NCBI GenBank assembly: GCA_037693485.1
Contig: CM075352.1
Coordinates: 21,944,001 to 22,008,000, forward strand
Reading direction: 5' to 3'
DNA length: 64,000 nt
Origin: Kitagawia praeruptora
Taxonomy: Eukaryota; Streptophyta; Magnoliopsida; Apiales; Apiaceae
Shown: in pieces, positions 1-12,000 of the stretch
Layout: the number at the start of each line of letters is the position of its first letter
Position numbering within the stretch: position 1 is the stretch's first letter
Position numbers and translations under genes: made by a program
The notes under the pieces: model-generated
What the model saw: only the letters and a program-made list of their open reading frames with translations
Database searches by the model: none
What the model was told of the DNA's origin: nothing

Positions 1-357
1 TTTCCGGTTTTGTACATATTTGTTCATCTTCTTGTTTATTTCTTCTGTTCTTATCACAATCTTATGTAATCTGCATTCTCATTTTTCAACAAGAAATTCT
101 TCCCCGGGATCATCCTGATAGTGTACGAGTACGGTCCATCTCAAACCAAATTAAACAGATGAGTGGTTTGGCATATAGTCCAACAAAAATTTCTAGTAAT
201 GTTGTCGACAAGAAGGAAGTAACAGTGCCATGGTGGCGTCGAACTAAGTTCTCTACTGGGCATTTGGAGGGATTAAATTGGGAGGTTGTGGTGGTGGACT
301 CGAATATAAAGAGTGCCTATGTCCTACCGGGAGGAAAGATTGTGGTGTACAAAAGGT

Positions 358-389
358 ATTTTAATAGTAGAAAGAGGTATTCCCCAACA
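358..389 (+). repeat. Left terminal direct repeat of the gag-only element
   Basis: This 32 bp repeat is identical to 2167-2198 and ends in CA. The left copy lacks the TGGC that precedes the right copy at 2163-2166, so the true repeat may be 36 bp and begin with TG. The primer-binding-like sequence follows immediately. Confidence 0.8.
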
Positions 390-445
390 GTGGCGCTAGA
401 AGGAGGGGAATACTTCACGTTTCTGACCAAAATTCCGAAAGGAAG

Positions 446-2166
446 AATGGCCGGAATAGAGCAAGAGAGTGGGAGACAACCACCTAACACGGTGGATGTT
501 CAAAGCATAAAACGTAATAGCAAGGAGGCAGCAAAAGGGATTCATCCGTAAAGATTGTTCCAGGATGAAGAAGGAAACAGTTTGGGAGCAAGGCCATCTC
601 ATTCAGAGCCAGGTGTGAGAAGCAAAAATCGTGACGAAAGAGCTCGGACACTGGTTGCGACGGCACAAGGAAAAAAAGTCCTCTCTAGTGATATAAGGTT
701 ACACTTGGATAAAATCAAAGGTAAAAAGAAAACAGGTGACGATAATAAAAAACCTTTAGGAGGAGAAAAGGACGATGAATTGCTCCAGCTCGAGCGTGAA
801 CGAAGGATACTTATGGAGAAACTCAGACAAAGAAGGGAAATTCAACGTCTAAGAAAAGAATTGGAGCATGTTTCTGAGGGCCGAGTTTCGGCGGAGTATC
901 AAACTGGAGACTATGAATCTTCGTGGAGGGAGTCAGCTAATGAAGAATACTCCCTGCAGGAGGATTCCTCGGTGTCACTCAACTCGAAGCGAAGGAGGCG
1001 ACGAACTCGAGATGATGAGGTGTCCGACGAGGCGGAATCCAGTGAGGACACTCCAGGAAAATCAAAGATGTCTAAGCTGGAAAAGTTACAGGATGATGTT
1101 GCACTTTGTAAAGATTTCATAAGAACGCACTCAGGAGGAATAGAGGTACCTACGGAGAGTCCGTTGTCAACAGACATCGAGAATGCACGCGTTAATATAG
1201 AGTTAAAGGTTCCTCCTATTGATCAATTCGACGGTTCTACTGATCCCGCCGACTTTATCAACACCTTTGATGGATGGATGGGATTTTTCGGACACTCCGA
1301 GGTCGCGAGGTGCCGATTCTTTTCAACCTGTTTGAAGGGAACCGCACTTCGTTGGTTCAACAACCTTCCACCACGTTCAATAAACTCGTGGAACAGCTTA
1401 AAAGGAAAATTCATTACCAGGTTCTCCAGCAACAAAAAGGGAGGAAAGATTACAGCCTCTTTAATGACGATTAGGCAAAGGTCTGAAGAGTCATTAAGGG
1501 ATTATCTAGGAAGATTCAGGTCAGAGATGTCCGAAATTCCGAACCTCATTGAAGAACTTGCCATAAACTACTTGGCTGCAGGAGTAGACAAATCTCGACA
1601 TGGCATGCTTTTAGAGGAATTTTTTGACAAAAGTCCTAGAACTTTACAAGCCGTCCTACAAGTCTTTGAACACAGGCTAACACTACAGGAGGCTGTGGGA
1701 AGTATACAATTGTCAAGATCTCCATGGGTAAGGTCGGACAGAGATTCCTCAAGACGAGAACATAAAAGGGAAGAACGAAGGAACGAGTCTAGATCGTCAT
1801 ATCATTTTGAAAGGCAAAGGAAGGATTCATTCCCTTCCCGCCCAGAAACCACAGTTCCATCCATCTTAGAGCAGGAGAGGACATTGGCTCATCAAGCATC
1901 TAGGTCGTGGCCACCTCGTTCCCGCGATGAGCGGGATTTCACGAAGCTTAACACCGACAGAGCCACCATATTGGCCGTTCTCAAAACAGATCCTGCTTAT
2001 GAGCCGCCGAGACCCATGAATCCCGGCAGACCTCCGAGCAACAAATACTGCGACTACCATGAAGATACACGCCATGTAACAGAGCGTTGTTATCAACTAA
2101 AGAATCTAATTGAGGACAAAATACAGAGTGGACAGCTAACACACTTTATACAACAAAAGGATTGGC
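446..2166 (+). pseudogene. Gag protein of the gag-only retroelement (frameshifted near its start)
   Basis: The best start is the ATG at 446 (MAGIEQESG). That frame stops at 549-551 and the long gag frame resumes at 555, so there is one early frameshift unless translation starts downstream. The long frame has a charged, coiled-coil-like N-terminal third, then a Ty3/gypsy gag core (retrotransposon gag family) around codons 215-380, with motifs such as FDGSTDPADFI, ALRWFNNLP and SLRDYLGRF. An RS/RE-rich linker follows, then a Cys/His cluster (KYCDYHEDTRHVTERCYQL) typical of Tat-type gags. The frame has no stop inside the element and reads through the right repeat into host exon sequence to 2381. 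It would supply capsid protein for packaging; the enzymes would have to come in trans. Confidence 0.75.
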
Positions 2167-2198
2167 ATTTTAATAGTAGAAAGAGGTATTCCCCAACA
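2167..2198 (+). repeat. Right terminal direct repeat of the gag-only element
   Basis: This is a perfect copy of 358-389. It is preceded by TGGC, giving a TG...CA structure at 2163-2198. OMA1-like coding sequence resumes immediately after it. Confidence 0.8.
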
Positions 2199-2235
2199 AA
2201 AGGTATACTTAAAAATTGCAAGTCGGATGCACAAG

Positions 2236-2495
2236 TTGCTACTGTCATTGGCCATGAGGTATCTACTGATTACTGTCACTGTTTTTGTTCCTACTTTTAC
2301 AGCTCTTGTTTCTTTAATATGGTCTACTGCAACCAACTGGATACTACAACACATATTTTAGAAAACATAAGTTCAGAGTAGTTAAAACAGATCCAGAAGT
2401 AGTATACTTTGGTGATTGGCCATGAGGTATCTACGTTCATTCTCGATCGTGCTCCTGCCTTTGTAGTTGGTCTAGTGCAACCAACTACAAACTGC
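2236..2495 (+). repeat. Local duplication of an exon end and intron start
   Basis: The end of the HE-encoding exon plus the intron start (GGCCATGAGGTATCTAC and following bases) occurs at about 2250-2345 and again, diverged, at about 2414-2495. The second copy more closely matches the intron of the intact paralogue near 34300. One is probably a decayed tandem duplicate within the pseudogene. Confidence 0.6.
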
Positions 2496-3163
2496 AAGAG
2501 CAACCTTGCTACGTTTTGAAAAGTATAAGTTTACAAGGGTAGCAAAAAAATCAAACAGAACGCAAAGTTGTTTCAAATATTTTATAGGAAATTATCATTT
2601 ATTGAGGTCTAAAGCGGAACTGACCACTTATCTTTGTTGTTGTTGGATTAGGTTGGGCATGTTGTTGCAAGGCATGCTGCTGAAAGAGTAACACGGATCT
2701 TGTGGTTTTACATTGGATGGATAATCTTTATGCTTCTCTCAAACTTACAAATTAATAAAAAATTTCTGTGCGTGTTTTTGCAATGCAAAGTGCTGGGAAA
2801 ACTTATCCTCAATCCTGGCCGTCGGAGGTACATTATCGATATTCACATCCAAAATTTTAAGATTCTTAATTGTGGTTCTTTTGTCATGCTACACTTTGTA
2901 AAACCGTGGTCATAGAACTGTAGTAGGTATGTGATGTGAAGTAATAATGCAAACATTAGTTAGTACACTGCACAATCCTCCTTTATTTGGTAGTGAATAG
3001 TGATTAAGAGATCGAACGTTCAAGTCTTAATGGAGATGATAACTGTGTTTGTATCAATATATACTCTGCATTGACAATTACCATAGCTGTACATCTGCTA
3101 TATATTAAAGAAATGTGAGTGATTAATTAATCTGTTCTTAGCAACGAGAAGGAAGCAGATTAT

Positions 3164-3560
3164 GAGGGTGTTTGGGATTGCTTAAAATAAGTTACTTTTG
3201 ACTTAATGGAGTTGTTTTTAACTTAAAGGAGAAAGTGAAGTTGTTTACTTTAAGTTGAATGAAAGTGTTTGGGTAATTTTACTTAAAGTTAAATGGAAGT
3301 TTAATAATTTTGACTTAAAGTGAAATTTGACTTTAAAAAATTTAAAAATCTTAATATTTAAACTTTACAAGAATTGTGAAAAAAGAAAAAGAAAAAAAAA
3401 ACTCCATAAGTCATAAGTCATAAGTTAAAAGTACCTAAATGGAACTTATGACTTAAAGCAGTTTTTTAACTTAAAGCCGGCTTAAAGCTCCCGTTGCCAA
3501 ACACCTTAAAAACGACTTAAAGCTAATTTTTGCTTTAAGCTCGTGTAGCCAAACGGGCTC
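3164..3560. mobile_element. MITE inserted in an OMA1-like exon
   Basis: This insertion of 397 bp splits the codons for EADY and IG; the paralogue at 34842 onward shows the uninterrupted exon. The ends are imperfect inverted repeats (GAGGGTGTTTGG and CCAAACGGGCTC), with TAT on both sides (3161-3163, 3561-3563). The interior is rich in variants of ACTTAAAG, largely self-complementary, with no ORF. The superfamily is uncertain; a 3 bp duplication would suit PIF/Harbinger, but the target is not TWA. Confidence 0.75.
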
Positions 3561-4063
3561 TATATTGGGCTACTTCTGATGGCATCAGCTGCCTATGATC
3601 CTCGTGAGGCACCCGAGGTGTATGAAATGCTTGACGACGACGACCACTTTTTAAATCCAAAAATTGAATTTATTCTTGACTTATTATTTTCAACTCATCC
3701 ATCCGGGAAAGAGAGAGTCGCGGCACTGTCCAAGCAAGAAGTGATGGAAGAAGCAATGACCATATATTCAAAAGCCATCGATGCAACAAGGTACTTGAGG
3801 TTTCATCTATCCATACATATAGGCAAATTATAGACCTTTCGGCCGAGCTCTGTGACTCACAAAACAAGATTTTTGACAAAAATATATTTTCAAGAGTTCA
3901 TTTTTACAACCTTCATGCCCTACCAAGTTTTAGCCATGAACTTGCTTGGGGATATCTCGTTTTACTTATCACTAGATTTCCTTTACATGTATGTGTATTT
4001 TTCTTTGGCAGGAGGGAAGAGGAGCAATGTATTGAGGTAGGATTTGATGTTTGCGGATCTTAA

Positions 4064-4919
4064 TGAAGAGAAGTTTCTGAAAGTGAGGGGAAGTGAAGGC
4101 CAGATACACAAAATTACTTCCTAACATATATATTTTTTTTGAAACCCAACTTCCTAATATTTGTTCTGCCTGATATTGGTTAAAGTTTTTTTTTTTTTTT
4201 TTTGAGATCGTAATTTTTCTTCTTAGTAAATTTGGTTTTAAATTTTTGAAAAATCAAATTATTACTTCAAATGATCCTCTTTTTTGCTTTTTATATTTTC
4301 CGAGACGTGCGTCAATATTTGTCAATGTACAATTTTTCTTTTTTAAAAATTGAGATATTATTACATTTTTTTTTATTTTGAAGCCAAGATATTATTACAT
4401 TTTAAAAACCAATTCGAACCGGATCCAAAAATTTCATTAAGTTTATAGATCAAGGACCAAATCTATTATATTCCGTTTCGGGACCGGACCGAACCGAAAA
4501 ACTTGGACGAGGCCGGTATGGATCATTTTAATTATAATATTTATATAAATTAACCGTGTAATGCAGTGATAAATTTTTTTCAAAAAATTATTAGTCGGTA
4601 AAACAAATACTTTGTTTATTTCATGTTATGTATAAAATTCAAATCTTAGATCTATGTTATCATTTATTAAAATTAAATTTGTTGATGAGGATCGAACTCG
4701 TGACTTACGGTAATACTAAAAATTAAATACATAAATAAAAATTAATCATTCTGTAAAAATTATCAGTTAGTAAAATAAATACTTTGTATTAATCGTGACT
4801 TCAAGTGTAAACTCGAAGCCCAACCTCCCCATACAAGCCCAAACAAAATGGGACAAAAACAGCCCCAAATGGGGAGAAGGAAAACCAGGCCTGTCGCAAA
4901 CAGACCGAAGAGAAACACA
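4064..4919. other. AT-rich intergenic sequence, no gene seen
   Basis: Long A and T runs follow the pseudogene stop. A short ORF at 4795-4980 has no recognisable feature and crosses a Helitron end. Nothing else is supported. Confidence 0.6.
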
Positions 4920-7746
4920 TCTATACTATATTATAACTAGCGTTCTACCCATGCTACGCACCGACCGACCGATAAATTAAATTAATAAATTAATATAAAT
5001 ATATTATTTTTATTTTTATTTAGAAAAATATATAATTTTATTGAAATGTTAATTAACGTAAGTATAAAATTACTTATCCGTGAATTCAAAATAAATTAAA
5101 TTAATATTAATATTATGAAGCAATCATCAAAACAAACATTGAAAAGTTGAAAATCCTTCTTTATTGTTTTTTTTAAATTTAGCTTTCATTTTATTTCTCT
5201 CTTTGTTAGAGAATATTTCTACGCATTATGTTAACAAATTTTTCACCCATATTCTGAGAATTCGGTATATTTATTAAATATCGAATCCTTAAAATATTTA
5301 TTATATTAATTTATTGAAAATATTTGTATGGTCTTGGTTAATTTTTCGATTACGTATTAAAAATTTGTAGAAACTTAATCCTCATGACTCCAATAAATCA
5401 TTAGACCGTATATCAAAAAAAGGTTACATGTTTCAGCGATATGAGAAAGGATATCTACGGTGCAAGATATATGAAACAAACGTAGTTATAACAATAATGG
5501 AAATTTTCATCTAATCTAGTTTGCTATGTGATTGTTCAATATCATTTTTACAAATTATACGTCCTTTTATTATTGAATTGATTTACTATCAAAAAAATTA
5601 TCAACTAATCAAACAAATTCAATATATCGCGCTCTTGGAGTAACATACAATTATTAGATTTTATGGTTATTGCCCTTAGCTTATTTGTAAACACAACTTA
5701 AAATGTGCATTTTCAGTTTGTATTTTGGTTTTTTTATTCTTTTCTAGTAAAACATGGAATAATAAATTTTAGTTTTCTTTTATTCTTAAAATAAAACATA
5801 TGAAAATAGTATCACATATCTTTTTTTTATTTGACTAACTTGTGAAAATAAGCTACTATCCATAAAATTGAAATCAAGTGTGTAATATATAAACACATAA
5901 TCACATTGTTATATATGTGTCTTTGTAATTCTCAAACAAAACTAAGAGTAACATGCATGGTGAAAAGTAACAAAATGAAACTCTCCTTTTATTTTTTTCT
6001 TATTTCTCGTTAAAAAATATCTTTCTTTGTGTAGAATCTTTCTACAAAGTTATGTAGTTTTCTTAGCCAATTTTTATGCTTTGTTGATATTAAAAAAAGT
6101 ATAGTCAACCAGCTAAACAATTCAATATATGCTCTTAGGTTAAGATATGAGAATTGATACTTTTACTTTAATTCAAGAATACCAAATTCAAAAAGGCACC
6201 ATTTTATTAAAAACAATATATAATTTTAAGCGTATCAATTTTTTTATTTATCATTATTAAGAATTTTTATAACAAAAACCGTAGTTGCTGCTCTCTCTCC
6301 ACCTTTCCCAAAAGATGCTAAACTAAAGTTTAGGAGCCGATGTCAGTTTTTTAAGTTTTTTTAAAATTTTACATTGATTTTTCAAAAAAAAAATATCATT
6401 GAGAGTCTAGTACCCCGTTTCCCGTTGGTGATTTTACCTACCAAAATATAAGATTTTGTACTAACTCCTTGTAAAAGATAAGGCTTATTTTTTTTTCCTT
6501 GATTTTACTTTGGCTTTCACTAAATATCTCTTTTTGTTGAGAGCCTAATATCCTGTTCGTGGATTTTGTCTATCCATATATTAGATTTTGTTATATTAGT
6601 TCATTGATTTGCATAGTATAAAATCACAGTTCTGGTCGGTTGTTTGAATACGATATGACAAATCAGATATACATATTACTCACGTTTATAACAAATTGTT
6701 AGATTATCTCGCCGAAAAGACTGTATAATTTAGTGACATAAGCTAGAGATGTACCATAATTGAAGATCTGTTCAATGATTGGATGAAGGAAAAGAGTGTT
6801 ATAATTTACTATGTGTTTGTTCAATTTTAATTGTTTTTGTAGATGTTGATTGTCCTTTTATTGATCATTTTTGTAGGTTTGATTATTTTTGTGTATGACA
6901 TATATCCTTTTATTGATGAATTAATTATCAATAAATAAACAGTGATTTTAAAAAAAGTGCTAAATTGACCAATTTATTACGGAAATATTCACTAACAATA
7001 TTTTTATTGACTTTGTAATATTTTTTATTTTTTGATTGAAAATTTATACACCAAATAATGTAAAGTACTATGTAAGAGTATATTTAATATTTTGAATTAT
7101 TCAAATATATTGCCAGGTCAAATTTTTTTCCCATTAATTATTGCATTAGTTAAAACATTTCATCAATAAAATGTTAAAAGATAATTGGTTTAAAATTCAT
7201 TCTAATATTTTAATTGGTTGTTTAGCTTTTTTATGACTGAATTATTTAATGCTTTACATAACTTAAATTTTGAATGTGTATTCAGAATAATGTGGTAAAT
7301 AGTTTTATATTGTTAATAATTTTTAATTCATGATTTTAATTGTACCTTATGATTTTTAATTGAAAGTTTGAGAAATGAAAATATCTATTATAAATATAAT
7401 ATATTCATGTATTAATGTATAATTTTTAAATTAAATAACTATTGTATTTAGAATAAAATTGTTAAGTATCACTGAATAACACTGACAACCCAACACTGTA
7501 AAAAAACATTTATCTATAAGCACACCTAATAACGTAAACAAATTAGTGTAATTGATAATAATTGATGCCTGCAATTTAGTAAGTCGCTGAATTATTGAAA
7601 TTTGCTACTGAATATTTTAATGGGAAGTAAATCTGAGAATCCGGACTCGGGATGATGATAACCTAAATTGTTTTCTATTTTTTTTTGTCTGAAACGTTTT
7701 TTTGTTAAATTTATTTGACAATTAAAACACGACACATATAATACAT

Positions 7747-8911
7747 TGTTGGTCCAGGAAAGTATTGCAGAAGGGGGGTTGAATGCAATACTAATAAATT
7801 TCAAAAACTATTTCAACAACTTAAATAGAATTTGTGATTTACTAGTAGAAGAAATGCAAACACAAGTAAAATCAAATACGAGGATTTCACAAAATAAATG
7901 TTTTATCTATTTTGCAAAGTTTTGCTACAACCTTGAGAACAAATTAATTCTCAAGCTACAAATACTCAAGAGATTACAGTCGTTGAGTTTTTCTCACCCT
8001 TAATATATAAACAGAGAGCTCTATTTATAGTGTGATAATCTACTGTACTATCATCATCAATGATTGATGAGTTGCTGTTATATTCCTTTTGCAGCTCATT
8101 CCATGATTTATTCCCATGTGATCAGCACAAAGTAACTTAAAGATGCTTTCCACATTTGAGCCACCCAGATCTAGCCGTATTCAATTTTATCTGTTCTAGA
8201 CTTTACAGGTTGTTCCATGTGATCTCTCGAGCTTCAGTTATAGACTTTCCAAGCTTGCTGTAAAGGTTGAATATTACAACACGCCTGCTTCTTTTGAACA
8301 TATACTCTGTCGTTTAATTTGACTTAGAAAATTCCTAAATCAAGCTGATTCTATATGACAGTATGTTTGCCACAAAGTTTGCTGTCAATGGATTACGCTT
8401 TGTTTTGACAGTATGAATTTCCCGCAGATATTACTGTCAAGAATTTTGCTTTGGTTGACAGTATGAATTCCCGCAGAGATTGCCGTCAAGAATTGTGCTT
8501 TGATTGACAGCATGTTTTTCCCGCAGAGATTGCTGTCAAGAATTCCAAACTTACTGTCGCAAACTGTATATCAAAGTTGCTGTCATTAGAATCTTCCGCC
8601 AATGTTGCTGTCAAGTTGAAACTTGCTGTCGACTCCGTGAAACTTGCTGTCGACCTCGGCAACATGATGTTTCCTTGTAACCTTACTGTCAGGGCTTGAC
8701 AGTAACTTTTATTCCTTCTGTCGAACTCATGTATTTCTTGAGGCTTGAACATAATCGAACTTCTTCCAAGAATTACACTTATTACATGACAGTATTTATT
8801 TAAATTACAAGAACACATTTCAGGCTATGACAGTATGTTCTACTTAGCAAAAACTAAGTATACCAATAAAACTAGTTAAGTTGTCTATTCCATCACCCAT
8901 AAATCCCAACA
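7747..8911 (-). repeat. Copia 3' LTR
   Basis: This LTR runs TGTTGG...CCCAACA over 1,165 bp and is essentially identical to 20626-21790. It holds the TGACAG/CTGTCA array at 8356-8538 and further copies to about 8840, plus a minus-strand TATAAATAG near 8022-8031. Short ORFs within it (7746-8003 plus, 8486-8818 minus) occur identically in the other LTR and are treated as chance frames. Confidence 0.95.
8356..8538. repeat. TGACAG...CTGTCA convergent-motif tandem array in the 3' LTR
   Basis: There are four units of about 50 bp. TGACAG starts at 8356, 8406, 8456 and 8505; each is followed 20-22 bases later by CTGTCA (8382, 8434, 8533) or the variant CCGTCA (8483). The spacers share TATGAATTCCCGCAGAGATT. 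Each unit is an imperfect inverted repeat able to form a stem-loop. Further single copies lie at about 8595-8840. Confidence 0.9.
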
Positions 8912-8926
8912 ATCTCCCCCAATTTG
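8912..8926 (-). other. Copia polypurine tract
   Basis: Read on the minus strand this is CAAATTGGGGGAGAT, directly before the 3' LTR. It is the expected primer site for plus-strand DNA synthesis in reverse transcription. Confidence 0.85.
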
Positions 8927-9073
8927 TTTTTATGGATAATAAGGACAAATTTACAAATATCATGCTGACAACTTAACTAACATAGATCAGAAAGAATAAA
9001 CTCTTCATTTCTGACCAATGATTAAACTGAATTGTTTTCAAACAATATATCACAAAAGTAAAAAAAACTTTAC

Positions 9074-12000
9074 TTATCTTGATTTGAACTTTTCACTTTG
9101 CTCCTTTTCCCTTAGAGCTCTTCTGAGATTTTCAATTAACTCTTTTTCTTCAGGGGACTGTGCATCATCTTCATTTTCCACAATGTATTTTCTGATCATT
9201 GAGGAAGCAGTGTTTAATGTATCTCTGAGTTCCATCCAGTAAACATTTTGCTTTACAATTGATCTGAATTTTAGCACATCTCCCTCCATTTTGAATCTCC
9301 TGCCAGGAAACTGATTTAGAGTTTCCCTTCTTTGTTTTTCCAGGCTGGGATCCTCTCCTCTCCTCTGATCAAGAATCATATCAAGCTCCCAAGAACACAG
9401 TGTTTCAAGACTGTTAGTTGATCCAACCACTTGCCAGTATAATTCTTTTAACACACTGGTCTTCAATTTAGAGAAACTATCTACATAAATTTCTTCTTTG
9501 CCATACTTGATTCTCAAAGGATTGTCCAGTACGCATGGCTGATAGTTGGATTCTTCACTGTTGATCTTATTGATTTTACTGTAATTTTTCTTCATTTCAG
9601 CTTCAATCTCATCTTCTATCTGTTGACGAGATTTTTTTCTTGATGCTAATTCTTCTTTGAACCTTTGCTCTGCTTCATACATCTTCATTTCATGTTCTGA
9701 ATAAGGTTTCTCCATTTCTTTCCAGTTATACTCAGGAATAGGATTGTCTTCTTCATACTCCAAACCAAGGATTTGATAGACATCATCATCATTGTGAAGT
9801 GTCCAATCACCAAACTTCTCAATAAATTCAACATGCCTGGCTTCATAGTACTTGAGAACTTGATCCATGATCTTCTTTGAAACATTATCATAGGTTTGCA
9901 GTAGCTCAACCATCCTTTCCAGATTGAAGAAATCAATTCTTCGTTTTACTGTTTCAGAAGTTTGAATGAGTTTCTTGGAGATCACCTTTGATTTTGATAT
10001 CTGAGTGAAGTCAGATTCCACTGTAATCAACTTTTCATTGTTTTGCCATAGAATGTATCTTGCAACTTCTTCTTTTGGTCCATCAAATTCTATGGATACA
10101 GAGGTGATTGTTTCTTTGGCTTTCAGCTGCATCATTTCAAAGCTATTCATTCTTCTCCTCATGATGGGTTTCTTGAGTCCCAATCCTGTAGCTTTTCCTT
10201 CTCCTTTGTAGACAGTCTTTCCCTTTGTTGGTCTTTTTGATTTTCTCTTGATTCTTACTGTCTTGAATGATTTGACAGTAGGATCGTTGACAGTTTCTTT
10301 TATAGGGCTTCTGACAATGTCTTCTTTGACAGTATCTTCAATGACTGTTACTTCATCCTGACTGACAGCATCTTTGTTGACATCCTTGACAGCATCTTTG
10401 TTGATAGTATCTTTTTCAAGATGTATACTGTCAATTTCCATTTCTTCTTGAATTCCTTTCAATGCTTCAAGTACTTCTTCCTCTTTCTTTTCACCAGCTT
10501 TCTTGCTTGAGCTAGAATTTTCAGAAATTTCCTTTGATTCTGCTTCTTTGACTTGAGTTTGCTCTTTTGAAAAGTCTCTCAGTTCTGTTCTCTTAGGTCC
10601 TCCAGCTTCACCTCCATCCTGATTGTCATCATCATCTTTTTCCAAGGTGTCATCAAAAGTACAGTTTCCACCTTGAGCATTTCTTCTTGAATTTGCTTTG
10701 GCAATGAGCTTTTTAATTCTGGCACTGTACTCCATGTTTCTCTTTGCCAAAATCTTGTGAATATCTTTAACTGCCTTAATCCTTTCCTTGGTGATGGGTG
10801 CATTCAGTAATACCTTAAGTACATCCATGATGACTTTGCTTTGTAGAGATGTTTTGCCTTCAAGAGTTAAGAATCCAAGACCTTTAGTTCCTTTGGCTGT
10901 TGTCTGTTTAAAGCTTACACCATATGGCTGGAGACTTACTTCTGGAAGTTTGTTGTTGACCATTGTGCCCAGTTGCATATAGAGACTTTCACCAAAGATG
11001 GTAGAGTTTTTCTTCACTAGAATCCCAAGGATATATTGCACTCTGGCAGAGAAAGTTTCCAACAGTTGAGTTGTTATGAATATTGAATGCCCACTTTTCA
11101 GGTACACTTCAACTGCCCACCTCTTCTCTGAGCTAATCTTTACTGACAGATTTACAATCTTTTCTCTCAAAGCTTCTGCCAACTTAGCAGGTTTTCCTTT
11201 AGACACTGTGATTGCTTCATTCACCAGATTGTTGAATTCCTCATCTTTATTATTCAAGGTGCTCTCCATATGGCTTACTGTTATTAAGTCAGCTTCTTCT
11301 TGGGAATATGTACTTCCATCAGTCCAAGTGATAGGCTCTGAAGAAAACACATATTCAGGCAACTTGTCTTTGCCTTTACCCATCCTATTTGATTCCTCTT
11401 TTTCTCTCCATAGCCTCTCCAATGTGGATTCTTTCTTCTCAGGAACTGGTTCATTGATTTTGATTGAGGATGCTCTATTTCCTTGTATTTGACTTAATAC
11501 CTCCTTGGATACTAGCATTTGTTCCCCATCTACTTCAGCTTCAAAAAGCTCCTCAGTTCCAGAGGATATTCCTACTCTCTCTTGCTCCCCCTTACTCCTT
11601 TGCTCCCCCTGTCTTTTAGCTTCCCCTTGTAACTCCTCCTTTCTTCCTGGTTGCTCAGCCTCTTTCTGATCTTTTCCTTTCTCCCCCTTAGTTAAGTTTG
11701 CAGCATGAAGTAATGAAGAGAGTGACAGTAGTGTGGCTTGAATTTCAGCAAAACCAGTCTTCACAGTAGATGACAGGTTATCCAGTTTGCTTTCCATTGT
11801 AGCACATCGATTCTCCAGTGCTTGGAGCCTGTCATTTGAGGATGCAGAAGGACCACCAGACCTAAACCTTTTAGGAGGTAAGGGATAAGTCTGGGGCATG
11901 GAGACTGTTGGGGTTCTCACACTCTCAGTGTTTTTATAGATGATCTCATCATCTCTCACAAAAATTCCCTCAAGGCCTAATGCCTTTTCTGTATTGGCTC

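Larger units (their letters stand above)
358..2198 (+). mobile_element. Gag-only non-autonomous LTR retroelement (TR-GAG-like) with very short terminal repeats
   Basis: An insertion of about 1.84 kb interrupts an OMA1-like exon. It is bounded by a 32 bp direct repeat at 358-389 and 2167-2198, ending in CCCCAACA. The host sequence ACAAAAGGTAT occurs on both sides (349-359 and 2196-2206), overlapping the repeat edges and compatible with a target-site duplication. Directly after the left repeat comes GTGGCGCTAGAAGGAGGGG, identical to the primer-binding region of Gypsy element B (minus strand just below 63611). The interior codes only for gag; no protease, RT, RNase H or integrase is present. This matches the published concept of TR-GAG elements, which depend on another element for enzymes. 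The terminal repeats are far shorter than normal LTRs, so it could also be a recombined or processed copy. Confidence 0.7.
90..4063 (+). pseudogene. OMA1-like M48 metallopeptidase pseudogene (copy 1), split by two transposons
   Basis: This is a relic of a gene for an OMA1-like zinc metallopeptidase, a family that acts in the mitochondrial inner membrane. It aligns exon by exon with the intact copy at 33116-35112. Readable pieces are: 90-357 (includes PWWRRTKFST and HLEGLNWE), 2199-2258 (ends in VIGHE at a GT donor), 2652-2827 (VGHVVARH, completing HEVGH across the junction, then a hydrophobic stretch), 3142-3163 plus 3564-3790 (KEADY, split from its Ile-Gly; then a STHPSGK motif) and 4012-4063 (last exon, stop TAA). 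A gag-only element (358-2198) and a MITE (3164-3560) both sit inside exons, so no intact product is possible. The 5' half of the gene lies left of the window or is lost. Splice junctions and metal ligands are seen; the family assignment is from memory of OMA1 proteins. Confidence 0.8.

Noticed and set aside
4795..4980. Small ORF next to the Helitron 5' end
   Set aside because: No domain, no promoter seen, and it crosses the Helitron boundary.
7746..8003. 85-codon ORF at the LTR start (and 20625-20882)
   Set aside because: It includes the LTR terminus and is on the strand opposite to the element's genes; treated as a chance frame.
8486..8818. 110-codon minus-strand ORF in the Copia LTR (repeated at 21365-21697)
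   Set aside because: It lies across the TGACAG array and is identical in both LTRs because the LTRs are identical; no domain or start context supports it.
8356..8840. W-box cluster (WRKY sites)
   Set aside because: W-boxes need TTGAC followed by C or T; here TTGAC is followed by A (TTGACAG), which fits the TALE/KNOX core instead.
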